64,000 bases of DNA from positions 4,623,161 to 4,687,160 of the forward strand of contig NZ_KV917374.1 of the NCBI RefSeq assembly GCF_002019645.1, given 5' to 3'. This stretch comes from Litchfieldia alkalitelluris (GTDB taxonomy: Bacteria; Bacillota; Bacilli; Bacillales; Bacillaceae_L). Each line of letters begins with the position of its first letter. Position 1 is the first letter of the stretch. This document shows, piece after piece, positions 28,405 through 38,619 of this stretch. The notes beneath the pieces were generated by a model that saw only the letters and a list, made by a program, of their open reading frames with translations, was not told the origin of the DNA and searched no databases. The translations under genes and the position numbers were made by a program.

Positions 28405-29408
28405 ATGGTCAATTTCAAATTTGATGATGACGATTTCGAAAAAGCATATGAAGAAGAAATAAACAAAGTTAATGAACAACTAAAAAAAGAAATAGTTTTT
28501 GCAATGATTGGTGATGTGAATACTGGAAAGTCCTCTACGATTAATCGATTAATGGGTGAGGAAGTTGCTTCAGTTGGAGCAGAACCTGGGGAAACTGTCA
28601 TTGTAGATAAATACAAATATAAAGATAAAATAATATATGCAGATACTCCAGGATTGGATGATATCAATAATAAGAATTCAGAGGAAACAATAAAATTCTT
28701 TAAAGAAGCAGACATAATTTTATTCTTCCTAAATGCTGCTGGCACCGTTTTTTCTGAAGGTGAAAAGAAATACTTTGATAATATCAGTAAAATAAACAAA
28801 AGAATAATATTTGTTTTGAACAAAATAGATGCCGCTGAGGGTATTCCTAATCTCGTAAAATATGTACAAGATAAAACAAATTATAGCTATAAAGTAGCAC
28901 CGATTTCTTCAAAAACTGGTGAAAACATTGAAATGTTAAGAAACGCAATCTTAGATATTCTTAAGGAAGAAAACAAAGATATTCTATTTGCCAGGCAGCT
29001 CAAAGAAAAGTCTCTAACTGCAAACAAGTGGATTCTAGCTGCTGCAACCTCAGCCACTGCAGTTGGGGCATATCACCAATACCTGGGTCCGATATTATTC
29101 CAATAACAGGTATACAGGTTAGTCTTATGGTAAAATTAGCAGCCCTATATGAAAAACCTCTAACTAAAGATAGGGCAAAAGAGTTAGCAATCGCAACGTT
29201 TGCTGGAAATATAGGTAAAAGTTTATTTAGACAAGCAGTAAAATTAATACCAGGTGCTGGTTCAATTGCTGGTGCTGGTATAGCTGGAAGTATGACACTT
29301 GGTCTAGGATATGCTATAAAGTATGCTTATGAAAATAATATTGAGCTTAATGCAGACATTCTAAAAACTCTTTCTAAATCTTTTATGAAAGAGAGTACAA
29401 TAGTTTAA
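28405..29408 (+). pseudogene. GTPase with C-terminal DUF697 domain, one-base frameshift
   Basis: The first piece (from ATG 28405, AGGGAG upstream) has an N-terminal helix and a complete Era/septin-like G domain: G1 GDVNTGKSS, G3 DTPG, G4 NKID, G5 SSKTG. After ATSATAVGA the frame runs out at 29106, while the -1 frame continues GISPIPGSDIIPITGIQ and the whole DUF697 domain to 29408. Adding one G to the GGGG at about 29064-29067 restores a 334-residue protein. DUF697 proteins are hydrophobic and membrane-associated. Either a homopolymer error or a true break. Confidence 0.75.
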
Positions 29409-29411
29409 TAA

Positions 29412-29477
29412 AAAAGCTAACTAGTTAGCTTTTATAAAAACACACCATGAAATGGAGCTAAAAATAGCTCCATTTTA
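29412..29477 (+). terminator. Two tandem terminator hairpins
   Basis: AAAAGCTAACTAGTTAGCTTTT (29412-29433) is a perfect palindrome just after the GTPase gene. AATGGAGCTA/TAGCTCCATTTT (29451-29476) follows. Confidence 0.8.
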
Positions 29478-29531
29478 TATTTCTGTATTGCAGGAATAGT
29501 GGTTCAGTAAATTTGAAACGGAGGCAATTCT

Positions 29532-30191
29532 ATGCCATATCACTTTGGAGTAAAGGTACTTGAAGGTAAACACGGTTTGAAGTTAACCCGAGATAAATAC
29601 GCAATCGTTAGCAATAAAAATTCTTTAGTACGTTTTTCTAGGGATATTTATGCCGATGAGGAAGGCAAAACATATACGATTGAATGGTGCGAAAAACAGC
29701 TTAAGGACAGTTTGAAAAATTATGACTTAAACATGGAATTTTTCTCTTTGTTAAATCATAGTGAATTTTGTAGAGAGATAGAAGGGTTTCTTGAGAAAAA
29801 TAGACGATTCACTGAGGTACATAGCCTTAATTTATATGATGGAAAACCTGGATATTACATGATGGTCCTCGATGAATATTCACAAGTTTATATTGGCACA
29901 ACAAATGATATTAAAAGACGTATTAGACAACATTGGTCAAAAAGCAAACCCTTTGATCGGCTTCTGTTTCCAATGGGTAACGTGAATTCCTCAATACTTT
30001 CAATTGAAAGTTTTCGTGCTCTTGATACTACACGAATTTATGTGTATGAGACTAATAAAACGTTTAGTAGTGAAGACAAATATATAAATCAACTTCCGGC
30101 AAAGTTTATGTGTAATAGGATGGCTGGCGGAAAAATTACTGGTGGTTTACCCCAAGCAATAGCAATGATGAAAAAGCGAAATTTGACTTAA
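29532..30191 (+). CDS. GIY-YIG nuclease-domain protein
   Basis: Protein of 219 residues. The first 105 residues are unassigned (FGVKVLEGKHGLKLTRD...). A GIY-YIG domain follows from about 112: YYMMVLDEYSQVYIGTTND is the two-strand motif (Y-Y-M/Y-I-G), then KRRIRQH with the catalytic Arg, and a later Glu and Asn. A ribosome site GGAGG precedes ATG 29532. Such domains cut DNA in repair, homing or defence; its place in a defence-rich stretch suggests the last. Confidence 0.78.
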   Translation: MPYHFGVKVLEGKHGLKLTRDKYAIVSNKNSLVRFSRDIYADEEGKTYTIEWCEKQLKDSLKNYDLNMEFFSLLNHSEFCREIEGFLEKNRRFTEVHSLNLYDGKPGYYMMVLDEYSQVYIGTTNDIKRRIRQHWSKSKPFDRLLFPMGNVNSSILSIESFRALDTTRIYVYETNKTFSSEDKYINQLPAKFMCNRMAGGKITGGLPQAIAMMKKRNLT

Positions 30192-30194
30192 TTG

Positions 30195-30225
30195 TCCCAG
30201 TAGAGTTCACTCGACTGGGAGTTTT
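30195..30225 (+). terminator. Terminator after the GIY-YIG gene
   Basis: TCCCAGT and ACTGGGA arms with an inner GAGT/ACTC stem, followed by GTTTT. Confidence 0.75.
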
Positions 30226-30362
30226 AACTAATTGTTAAGGATTATTTTTCCGTAGTGCTATTGTTTTGCTGCACTTTATCTTTGTATTTGGACAAATTAT
30301 TCGGAAAACCTATTATTGAAAAATATAAAGACATCCCAATGAGATGCCTCTAAATTACAACC

Positions 30363-30704
30363 TTATTTAAATGCTTTTTTTAATTTGTTTGCTGCGTATT
30401 CTTGACCAGCCTCTTCAAAGAACTTAACCCAATTGCTAAAGTTAGTATTCTTATTTACAAACAGATCTAATTCTTTATTTACTAATGATTGTAGGTCTCT
30501 AGTTTCTTCAGTAATCTGATAAGGACTTTGTGAGTGGAATTCTTCAAAGGATGAAAATTTAGTATTTCGCTTCATAAAGTCATCATTGAAAATTGCAACC
30601 AGCCTTACTTCTCCATCAAGTTCTTTCTTGACTTGTTTTTCAATATTCTTTAATTGCTTTTCTAAACTATCCAACCCTTTAATTTCAAACTTCATAACAA
30701 CCAC
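30363..30704 (-). CDS. Small hypothetical protein
   Basis: Protein of 113 residues, Lys- and Glu-rich, helical at both ends (KGLDSLEKQLKNIEKQVKKEL; FEEAGQEYAANKLKKAFK). Either ATG 30704 or the second Met (30695, MKFEIKG) could be the start; GGAGTGG lies in front. No family recognised; the N-terminus superficially recalls phage tail-completion proteins. Confidence 0.55.
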   Translation of the reverse strand: MVVMKFEIKGLDSLEKQLKNIEKQVKKELDGEVRLVAIFNDDFMKRNTKFSSFEEFHSQSPYQITEETRDLQSLVNKELDLFVNKNTNFSNWVKFFEEAGQEYAANKLKKAFK

Positions 30705-30872
30705 TCCTTCAATGTTATGAGTCTATTATATTACAAACATTTGTTCTTTCACAACATAATAGCTTTCAAATTAATGAGAGCTATTATTAAAAAGAATTCT
30801 TTTATCATAGGATTATATGGTTAATCATTCCAAAAAACAGTTATAATGATTGATAAAAGAGGAGTGGTACAA

Positions 30873-31166
30873 GTGTCTAATGATAAAAAGACAGTAGATT
30901 TTGTTAAGTATAAAGAAAATAAAAACTTCTGGGATAATGAACTTAAAAAAATTCAACTAGACATAAAAGAAAAGGAAAAAGACCCATTAGTAAAAAATAA
31001 TAGACAAAATATCAAAGAATTTGTTTGTCATGAATTAGTTTCTTTTAGTGTAGAAAGAAATAAGATAACTTTATATTTTGCAGGCGACTCCGACTATGAT
31101 ACGTTGGAAGTAACTGCTGATTTAGATGGTAATTTAGTAACTGAAATAAAGAGTCCATCTGTCTAA
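30873..31166 (+). CDS. Small hypothetical protein
   Basis: GTG 30873 behind GAGGAGTGG is preferred over the ATG at 30846, which overlaps that ribosome site; this gives 97 residues. The N-terminal half is charged and helical, and the C-terminal half forms strands (FSVERNKITLYFAGDSDYDTLEVTADLDG). No family recognised. Confidence 0.55.
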   Translation: MSNDKKTVDFVKYKENKNFWDNELKKIQLDIKEKEKDPLVKNNRQNIKEFVCHELVSFSVERNKITLYFAGDSDYDTLEVTADLDGNLVTEIKSPSV

Positions 31167-31285
31167 AACTTGTATTTTTAACATGAAATCTGATTACTTA
31201 TCACCCGAAAAACACCACACAAGTTTTTGTATTTTATCCTTGGATAGGAGTAGTCACGATGATGAGGTAAGGTAAGGTAATCTAC

Positions 31286-32152
31286 TTACTCACTGACTTT
31301 ATTTACAAATGACTCCAACTCATAATTATTCTCGTCCCATGCTCTCATAATTTTGGTTTCATATTGAATAAAGCTTATATTCTCTTTTGGTACAGTTACT
31401 TTGTCATTCGAATTAATGTGTGGTTCAAGCCCGATAAGTAGATTATCTCCATAAGTAATCCTATAAAAATAATAGTTATTGAAAGTTGTCCCATCTTTTA
31501 ATCTAATTGTTACTTTAATCTCTTCTCTAACTAATAGATTTATTATGTGTCTCCCAACCACATTAACGATAAAAAAGATGAATACTAAAATGATGAGAAT
31601 TGATAAATAATGCCCTAATAATTCTCCATCTGTCATTTCACCTTTAAACTCATCCCAATCACCAGACTTGTAAATAATAGGGTAATACCTTATTAGATTA
31701 CTAATAAAATATATGGCGGATAGTACATAAGAGTATATTATTAATGAGATAAAGGTTAAAAATAATGTTCTATTTAACTTCTTATATATATTGCCAAACA
31801 CTTGATATATGTAATACCTAAACCTTCTATTCAATAAAAGTAAACAAACTGCAATCCCAATAATAAGATAAAGATTAATTATAATTTCAAATACTATATG
31901 TAATGGTTCTTTAAGACATAAGGCGACTGAATAAACAATGAAGATGCAGCACATTACACTAAAAGTTGAAATGTTTCCTAAAATTAAAAATTCCCTCTTT
32001 ATTAATAATTTTTCTACGTTTGTGGAGCTTCTAAAGACCACGTAATAAATTATCATAAAAAAAATAAGTATACTGACCATCATAAATCCAGGTGTCTTAG
32101 ATAATAAGTTAATAATCACTTTATTTTCTCTTTCTTTAAAAACTGCAATCAC
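31286..32152 (-). CDS. Multi-spanning membrane protein of unknown function
   Basis: Protein of 288 residues with six hydrophobic segments in the first 205 residues. A cytoplasmic C-terminal domain of about 80 residues with strands follows (VTIRLKDGTTFNNYYFYRITYGDNLLIGLEP), reminiscent of small beta-barrel regulatory domains. Separated from the helicase gene by a terminator, so independently expressed. Confidence 0.6.
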   Translation of the reverse strand: MIAVFKERENKVIINLLSKTPGFMMVSILIFFMIIYYVVFRSSTNVEKLLIKREFLILGNISTFSVMCCIFIVYSVALCLKEPLHIVFEIIINLYLIIGIAVCLLLLNRRFRYYIYQVFGNIYKKLNRTLFLTFISLIIYSYVLSAIYFISNLIRYYPIIYKSGDWDEFKGEMTDGELLGHYLSILIILVFIFFIVNVVGRHIINLLVREEIKVTIRLKDGTTFNNYYFYRITYGDNLLIGLEPHINSNDKVTVPKENISFIQYETKIMRAWDENNYELESFVNKVSE

Positions 32153-32163
32153 TCACAATGATA

Positions 32164-32193
32164 AAAATAGCACCCTAAAATGGGTGCTATTTT
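32164..32193 (-). terminator. Terminator after the DUF4011 helicase
   Basis: AAAATAGCACCC and GGGTGCTATTTT pair perfectly around six bases. It lies 12 bases beyond the stop codon of the helicase gene. Confidence 0.85.
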
Positions 32194-32204
32194 CTTGTTG
32201 TGAG

Positions 32205-35200
32205 TTAACTACGGATAAAATTGTCCTCTTTTATCGTATTAACTATCTCATTCACGATTTCTTTTTTCCTTTTTACCCAATCTTGTGACCATATTCGATA
32301 TATTCTCCATCCTAATGATTCAAGAATGCCTTGTCTTAATCTATCCCTGTCACGAGCCGTTTTTGATGAGTGATAAGTTGCGCCGTCACATTCAATGCCT
32401 AGTAAATACTTCCCAGGTTTATCTGGGTCAATAACTGCCAAATCAATTCGATATCCAGAACAACCTACCTGTTTCCTAAGTGTTAACCCCTTCTTTTCTA
32501 GAGAATCATATACGTCTTGTTCAAATGGACTATCAAAATCAGCCTCTATGTCAACATCTGTTGCAATAGCAAATTCACCATTTTTTTGGGCAAATGCTAA
32601 GTACGCTTTTAAAAGCTTTGGTCCTCGTTTATTTAGCTTTACATCATCTAAGTCAACATCTTTTATACTTGAAACCACTTTAATTTCTTTTTTTGCACGT
32701 GATACCACAACATTCAATCTTCTTTCGCCACCCTCTTTATTAAGTGGTCCAAAATTGTAATAGATTTTTCCTGTTGCATCTTTTCCATATCCCACACTTA
32801 TTATAATCGTATCCCTCTCATCACCTTGAACGTTTTCTAAATTTTTTACGAAGAATGACTCAAAATGACTCTCACTGAAGAAGTGTTCGTATTCAGGATT
32901 TTCTCTCCTTAGATAGTCGACCTGCTCACGGATTGCCTCCTGCTGCGCCTCACTAAATGCAATTACTCCTAGAGACCGTTCTGGACTTCTTTCTATATGT
33001 TCAAACACTAATTTAGCAACTCTTTCAGCTTCTTTTAGATTTCTCTTCGACCCACCTCGGTCATAAACTCCATCCTCTACAAAAACATGGGATATACCAT
33101 CATGTTCACCATGAATAGAATTTGGGAATGTGTAAAGTTCATTGTTGTATATTTCCTTGTTTGAAAAAGCTATCAGAGATTCCTGTTTACTACGATAATG
33201 CCATTTTAAAGATATTTCTGGCATGAACTGTAAAGATTCATCTAATATACTTTCAAAGTCTTCGTAGATATCTTCATCTTCCTCATCCATGAATTCTTCA
33301 TCTACTTCAATTTGCTGATTAAAAAAAGAAGTTGGTGGTAACTGTTTATCATCTCCTGCAATAATAAGTTGTTTTCCTCTTATTATTGAACCAATAGCAT
33401 CCTCTGGCCTAATTTGAGATGCTTCATCAAAGATTATTACATCAAAACTTAGTATAGACGGATCGATGAATTGACTAACCGATAACGGGCTCATCATCAT
33501 ACATGGTTTTAGTGACAATAATAACTCTGGTATTGTTCCAAAAAGTTTACGAATTGGTTTATGTCTCTTTTGTTTCTGAATTTCTCTTTTTAATAGTGCT
33601 ATCTCGGAACTTCTAAATGTATTCCTTTCTATATATTCTTCTTTTACTTTAGTAAGAATTTCATGAAGCCTTGCACTATTATTATCAATATGCGTTTCGT
33701 CTAATTCTTTAAATTCTTCTACGAGCTTTTTATGCTGGTCAATTCTAAATTTTCTTAAAGGTGGATGCTGTCTATACACATCATCTAACCATAATTTATA
33801 ATATCTCTTCATAAAAATATCAACAAATGAATTATCTATTGAATCTCTATTGCTAGAAATCTTTTTTACAAAGTCTTGTAACCCAAGATTATTCACATCC
33901 ATCAATGATTCTTGGAAAGTTAGCCACTCCTGAAGACTAGAAGTTTGGTTAGACAACACATCTAGTGAACTAGCCACCACTTTAATATTTTCATGAAATA
34001 TTGATTTACCATTAAACTTCCCTTCATTTGCGTTAAATATTGTTAAGTAATATTCTAGAAGGTCTTCTAGCTTATTTCTCTTATATTGCACATCTGTACA
34101 AATAGATAAAAATCTTGCAAGTTTATCATCATTATTGATTACTTCAACAAATGATTTTGGAAACCAACCTTCAAAATTAGCTTCAGCTTTTATCGTCCAA
34201 TCAATAGCCTCTTTTATTCCAGTCCAATCGGTGTTATGTTCTTTGTACAAATCACCATAATACAAAGTAAAATCCTTCGTTGAATTTTCAATTTCCTTTG
34301 AAACACTTTTTATTTTTTCTAAATTTAATTGTAAATTCTCTAGAACCTCAACAGAGAGTAAATCCGATTTATTCTTTTGTAATTTACTAAATTCGTACTT
34401 TGCTTTAAGTAATGAACTTGTGATATTACCTATATATCTAATACGTTCCTTTTGTCCGACTAAATCTGTTAACTGATTTATATCATTAAGCTTTGAAAAT
34501 GCATTATATTTTAAATAGTACAGGATTCCACTAATTTGGTCGTAAAGAACTTTATATTTTTCAACCAAATTTCTAAAAGCTTCAATTGTATGAGTGTTAA
34601 GATCCAGAATAAAAGGTAATAATTCTTCTTTCATATTAGAACTATCCAAATAAATGTCCAATGCACACATACTTTCAAAATTAGCTTGTATTTGATCCCA
34701 ATCTGTATTTTCTCCAGCATATCCTTTACCTAAGAAACTGGTGATGAACTCTTCTTTCTCTTCAATTTGCTTTTTAAATTCCTTGTACTTTTTTACGTTG
34801 CGTAGTTCTCTTATTGTCTGAGCATACGGTAACTTTGTCTTTTGGTGTAAATAAGAGTTTACTAGGCTTTTATCCGCTCTATAATCTTTATTCATAAATC
34901 TAAAGAATGTTGAATATTTCTTTACATATCGTTCTATAAGACTATCGATATCTTCTTCAATTATTCCTATGTCGAATATTTGACAAACTTTATTTCGTTC
35001 ATTAATTAATAATCCAAAATGATCCTTGGTATCCATTAATACTTTTTTTACCGTCTCTTTTTGGTCTAATCTAAACCAATTTTCGGTTGGCTTTGGGTCA
35101 TTTTTTATATAGTTTAAGACCTTTTCGAGTCTTATATTCTCTTCTGAACTAAGTGTATTAATTTTAAAAGCCATTAACGAAAAAAATTCATCCACAAAAC

Positions 35201-37145
35201 TATCGTATTCTTTATATAAAATATTAGCCTTCTCAATGTTTGTTTTAATTGACTCATCGGAAAATAACTTATTTATAAAATCTGAGTAATTGTCCACATA
35301 AGGTGATATCTCATTTTGATAATCTGAAGTGATAACTTTTAAAATACAGTCAATATCTGTTTCCAATACCTCATCATTAAACTTAGACAAAATTTCCTTT
35401 TTTACATTTTGGTAAGTTGAAAAATAAATGGAATGTTTTTCAACATTTTCGTTAGCATTTCTAAGAATTTCTTTTCCATTAGTACCGAACCATGTATCAG
35501 AAGCAATTGGTTTATTTCTTATCGATTCTGCTAAATCAGTTAAATGATCCAAATCACCTAGGGTTAGCTCCCATTTAAATTCCACCATTTCTGTTGCTTG
35601 TTTGAGATCTGTGTAAAGTTCAGCAAGTCTTTTAGCAAACATCTTAAAATTGGAAGAAATATTTGCTTCTAATTCAAAGCTTGTTTCTTGTACACGAACA
35701 GCTTTCCAAAAATGCGAATCCTCATTACCTAACAAACTTTTAACCTCTTCTAACCTTTTTAATTTCTTTTTTATGTCATTTATTTTATTAGTTGTATAAT
35801 GTTCAACATCATTTAAGTCAAAAAGAAGTTCTTCCACTGTATCCAAATTTGCTAGCTTACCATGTATTTTTTGTGGTGTTTCATTAAGTGGTGCGATTTT
35901 TTTATGTAGAACCTTTACATATTCGTTTAAGCTCCGTTTTATTTCGTCAAATTCTGAATAAGATTGGTACAAATAGTACGGTGAGGTTTTCTGATCTAAC
36001 GAGTTTTTCAAATCTGCCAGTACAGTTTTCTTATTTGAATTATGACTATGTAAATCCAATATATAATCAGAAAGACCTTTATCCGCTAATCTCTTCTTAA
36101 CAACATCTAGTGCTGCTTTTTTCTCACTAACAAATAGCACATTCTTCCCTTGAGAAAGTGACTCAGCAATAATATTAGTAATTGTTTGGCTCTTTCCTGT
36201 CCCAGGAGGACCTTGCATTACAAAACTCACACCTCTTTTGGCTGCAATTATTGCTTCTTGTTGACTAGAGTCAGCATCTAATATCTGAAAAGATTCTTCG
36301 GAGCTTGCTGTTTGATCATAATCATATATATTAATGGCTTCATCCCTATTACATATGTCTTTTTCTTGTTTAATACCTGCATATTCTTTCACGAACCTAT
36401 TATCTTTAACTTTTTCTAGATAAAGCTCAAAATCCTTATACATAACTAATTTACTAAAAGAAAATAAGCCAATGTAACTTTCTTTTGTTACTTTCCAAGT
36501 GTTCTCTACTTTTAACTCAGCCTCATAATAATTTATTATCTCTTCGAAAGATTCAAATTCAAGATTATCTAATGGTGATAAATTTATGCCGAAGTCTAAT
36601 TTTAATTTTTGCTCTAGCACTGGATTTAATATAATATCATCATCTAATTTTCCTAAGTAATAAGGTTCTCTCGCTGATACTCTGGAAAGAGTAATGGGTA
36701 TTAATAAAATCGGGGAACGTAGAACATCTTTACTGTAATCCACTTCTGTCCAGTTTAGAAAACCACATGCTAAATAAAGTGTATTTATACCTTTTTCATC
36801 TAATGAAGATTTACCTTTTAGCCTTATATCATTAAGCTGTTTTTCTAACTTTTGACTTATTTTAATTAAACTTCTATTATAAATATCTTTTACTTCTTTT
36901 TCAGAAAATTCCCCCTTACTTGTTGCTTCTATTGTTAATTTTTCTGCGTCCTTAGCTATATTAACTATCGTATTTACTCTAATTGCTTTATCGTTTAACA
37001 AAAGACTAAATACTTCCTCAATTTCATGATCAATTTGTAAAGTCGATTTATTTGTCTTAAAGTTTAGTAATCTATTCCGCTTTGTAAAATCAAGAAGCCG
37101 CGCCTTCCATTGTTCAACTTTTTTATCTAACTTGATCTCTCCCAC
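32205..37145 (-). CDS. DUF4011 superfamily 1 helicase with C-terminal Vsr/MTES_1575-like nuclease
   Basis: Giant protein of 1646 residues. The N-terminus has the DUF4011 signature WKARLLDFTKRNRLLNF (13-29). Walker A GPPGTGKS is near 312-319. About 850 residues of helical, coiled-coil-rich insertion follow, then Walker B FDEASQ (about 1237), GDDKQLPP and the helicase motifs QGDERD and VVVSRAKKEI. The last 110 residues form a Vsr-like PD-(D/E)XK nuclease: DSPFEQDVYD, RIDLAV, IECDGATYH, RDRLRQ. Proteins of this build are recurrent in prokaryotic defence islands. Monocistronic, with terminators on both sides. Confidence 0.9.
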   Translation of the reverse strand: MGEIKLDKKVEQWKARLLDFTKRNRLLNFKTNKSTLQIDHEIEEVFSLLLNDKAIRVNTIVNIAKDAEKLTIEATSKGEFSEKEVKDIYNRSLIKISQKLEKQLNDIRLKGKSSLDEKGINTLYLACGFLNWTEVDYSKDVLRSPILLIPITLSRVSAREPYYLGKLDDDIILNPVLEQKLKLDFGINLSPLDNLEFESFEEIINYYEAELKVENTWKVTKESYIGLFSFSKLVMYKDFELYLEKVKDNRFVKEYAGIKQEKDICNRDEAINIYDYDQTASSEESFQILDADSSQQEAIIAAKRGVSFVMQGPPGTGKSQTITNIIAESLSQGKNVLFVSEKKAALDVVKKRLADKGLSDYILDLHSHNSNKKTVLADLKNSLDQKTSPYYLYQSYSEFDEIKRSLNEYVKVLHKKIAPLNETPQKIHGKLANLDTVEELLFDLNDVEHYTTNKINDIKKKLKRLEEVKSLLGNEDSHFWKAVRVQETSFELEANISSNFKMFAKRLAELYTDLKQATEMVEFKWELTLGDLDHLTDLAESIRNKPIASDTWFGTNGKEILRNANENVEKHSIYFSTYQNVKKEILSKFNDEVLETDIDCILKVITSDYQNEISPYVDNYSDFINKLFSDESIKTNIEKANILYKEYDSFVDEFFSLMAFKINTLSSEENIRLEKVLNYIKNDPKPTENWFRLDQKETVKKVLMDTKDHFGLLINERNKVCQIFDIGIIEEDIDSLIERYVKKYSTFFRFMNKDYRADKSLVNSYLHQKTKLPYAQTIRELRNVKKYKEFKKQIEEKEEFITSFLGKGYAGENTDWDQIQANFESMCALDIYLDSSNMKEELLPFILDLNTHTIEAFRNLVEKYKVLYDQISGILYYLKYNAFSKLNDINQLTDLVGQKERIRYIGNITSSLLKAKYEFSKLQKNKSDLLSVEVLENLQLNLEKIKSVSKEIENSTKDFTLYYGDLYKEHNTDWTGIKEAIDWTIKAEANFEGWFPKSFVEVINNDDKLARFLSICTDVQYKRNKLEDLLEYYLTIFNANEGKFNGKSIFHENIKVVASSLDVLSNQTSSLQEWLTFQESLMDVNNLGLQDFVKKISSNRDSIDNSFVDIFMKRYYKLWLDDVYRQHPPLRKFRIDQHKKLVEEFKELDETHIDNNSARLHEILTKVKEEYIERNTFRSSEIALLKREIQKQKRHKPIRKLFGTIPELLLSLKPCMMMSPLSVSQFIDPSILSFDVIIFDEASQIRPEDAIGSIIRGKQLIIAGDDKQLPPTSFFNQQIEVDEEFMDEEDEDIYEDFESILDESLQFMPEISLKWHYRSKQESLIAFSNKEIYNNELYTFPNSIHGEHDGISHVFVEDGVYDRGGSKRNLKEAERVAKLVFEHIERSPERSLGVIAFSEAQQEAIREQVDYLRRENPEYEHFFSESHFESFFVKNLENVQGDERDTIIISVGYGKDATGKIYYNFGPLNKEGGERRLNVVVSRAKKEIKVVSSIKDVDLDDVKLNKRGPKLLKAYLAFAQKNGEFAIATDVDIEADFDSPFEQDVYDSLEKKGLTLRKQVGCSGYRIDLAVIDPDKPGKYLLGIECDGATYHSSKTARDRDRLRQGILESLGWRIYRIWSQDWVKRKKEIVNEIVNTIKEDNFIRS

Positions 37146-37253
37146 AAAAGAACATCCCCCTTTCTAACTACACACATTTCCACTTTTTACATAATTATAA
37201 CTTTTTTACAATTTTCTAACAATAAAGTAAGACTATTTAACTAATCATACATA

Positions 37254-37284
37254 AAAAGAACTTAGTACACTACTAAGTTCTTTT
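37254..37284 (-). terminator. Terminator between the T5orf172 fusion and the helicase gene
   Basis: AAAAGAACTTAGTA and TACTAAGTTCTTTT are perfect 14-base arms around CAC, with T tracts in both directions. Confidence 0.8.
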
Positions 37285-37413
37285 ATTCGAGAAATTCCTA
37301 TATATGACTTCATAAGTTGAACTTTATTCTTTTTTATTTTATTTCTGCGATATCATAAATTCAAAAGTTAATTCAAATTCTCATTCAAGTTGACATTAAT
37401 ACTAAGAGACTCT

Positions 37414-38619
37414 TTAAACATATTCGGCATAAAGCTCTACATATGCATCCAAATATGACTGGTAGTTTTCTCTTGGTTCTCCCATTAGAACTAAACTTAC
37501 ATTTTTATCTTTAGCTCCTGCTTGATGAATAAAAATTCCATCTTTATCTATATATTCGACTATCGCTGTTTTGGTACTATACCCTTTACTTATTTGAACA
37601 TTTGTACCTACTGTAATCATTCCGCTAATTATTTCCACAAATAACACAGCGTTGCCTTGGTAACCAAAAACATCTATTACTCTCCCTTGAAAATCATTAA
37701 TAATATCTTCATCTACTACAAAGTTATTCTGAACTACTACTTTTAATTTCTCCAGCTTATTTACCATATGTGGGTAATTTTCTCTTACACTAATAATGTA
37801 CTGTTCAATCACATCTAGAATTTCATCTTTGTAAATCATTAAAATTTTAGAATAATTTATTTCATTCCCAAGTTGAGTGGATTCATTTAAATATTCGTAT
37901 AATATAACCTTATCCTCATTTTCAATTCCATGTTCACTAATATATTCAAAGTATCTATCCCAACATTTCCTAGCATTGTCTAAGCTAAATAAATCAGATG
38001 GTGTTTTTGTAAACAAAAATGCTAAATCAGCATTACTTTTGATTTCTCCATGCTTAATAGCTTCTTTATAAAATTGCAATGCTTTCTTTTCATTAGATTT
38101 TACTCCTTTACCATACTCAAACATTTTCCCTAGACGGCGATAAGCTTTGTAGTAACCTAACTTAGCTGCTTTATCAAACAACGTAATAGCCTCTTCAAAG
38201 TCTTTGATTCTATCACCAAATCCATAATAATAATCCTCTGCTTCGTTATATAAATCCTCGCCTATTTCACTTATATTTTTAATGTCAGATTTCATATAAT
38301 TATTGTTTTCGGGGTTATACTCTCCTTCTGATTGTTTGAGAGTTTGTATTAACTTTATAGCTTTATTTGGAGACATTTCAAAAAACTCTCGACTTGCCGA
38401 TAGCCTGTAATCTTCCAACGCTAGGTGGACCTGATCCTCAGCCATATAACAATCATTAAAATATTCCATATAGACTAAAATAAAAGGAGTTGGCACTCCC
38501 GTTGCTTGAGATAATTCTTCAACCCTTTCTTCAGGATTTTTAGAAGTTCTACCTATTTTTATTAGACCTTTCATTGAATAATTTAATAAAACGTAAATAT
38601 AACCACTCTTATTTCCCAC
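37414..38619 (-). CDS. T5orf172 (GIY-YIG) - Sel1 repeat - EF-Tu domain 2-like fusion
   Basis: Protein of 401 residues. Residues 5-95 are a T5orf172/MUG113 type of GIY-YIG domain: GYIYVLLNYSMKGLIKIGRTSK, the catalytic Arg in RVEEL, then the Glu in AEDQVH. Residues about 125-205 hold Sel1/TPR-like repeats (AAKLGYYKAYRRLGKMFEYGKGV). A helical linker leads to residues about 312-390, which read like the beta-barrel domain 2 of translation GTPases (GRVIDVFGYQGNAVLF..ISGMITVGTNV ... HQAGAKDKNVSLVLMG). This order of domains is unusual. Ends with an acidic tail. Confidence 0.75.
   Translation of the reverse strand: MGNKSGYIYVLLNYSMKGLIKIGRTSKNPEERVEELSQATGVPTPFILVYMEYFNDCYMAEDQVHLALEDYRLSASREFFEMSPNKAIKLIQTLKQSEGEYNPENNNYMKSDIKNISEIGEDLYNEAEDYYYGFGDRIKDFEEAITLFDKAAKLGYYKAYRRLGKMFEYGKGVKSNEKKALQFYKEAIKHGEIKSNADLAFLFTKTPSDLFSLDNARKCWDRYFEYISEHGIENEDKVILYEYLNESTQLGNEINYSKILMIYKDEILDVIEQYIISVRENYPHMVNKLEKLKVVVQNNFVVDEDIINDFQGRVIDVFGYQGNAVLFVEIISGMITVGTNVQISKGYSTKTAIVEYIDKDGIFIHQAGAKDKNVSLVLMGEPRENYQSYLDAYVELYAEYV

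Noticed and set aside
30363-30704. Phage tail protein
   Set aside because: Only the first 20 residues vaguely recall one; no other structural phage gene is nearby.
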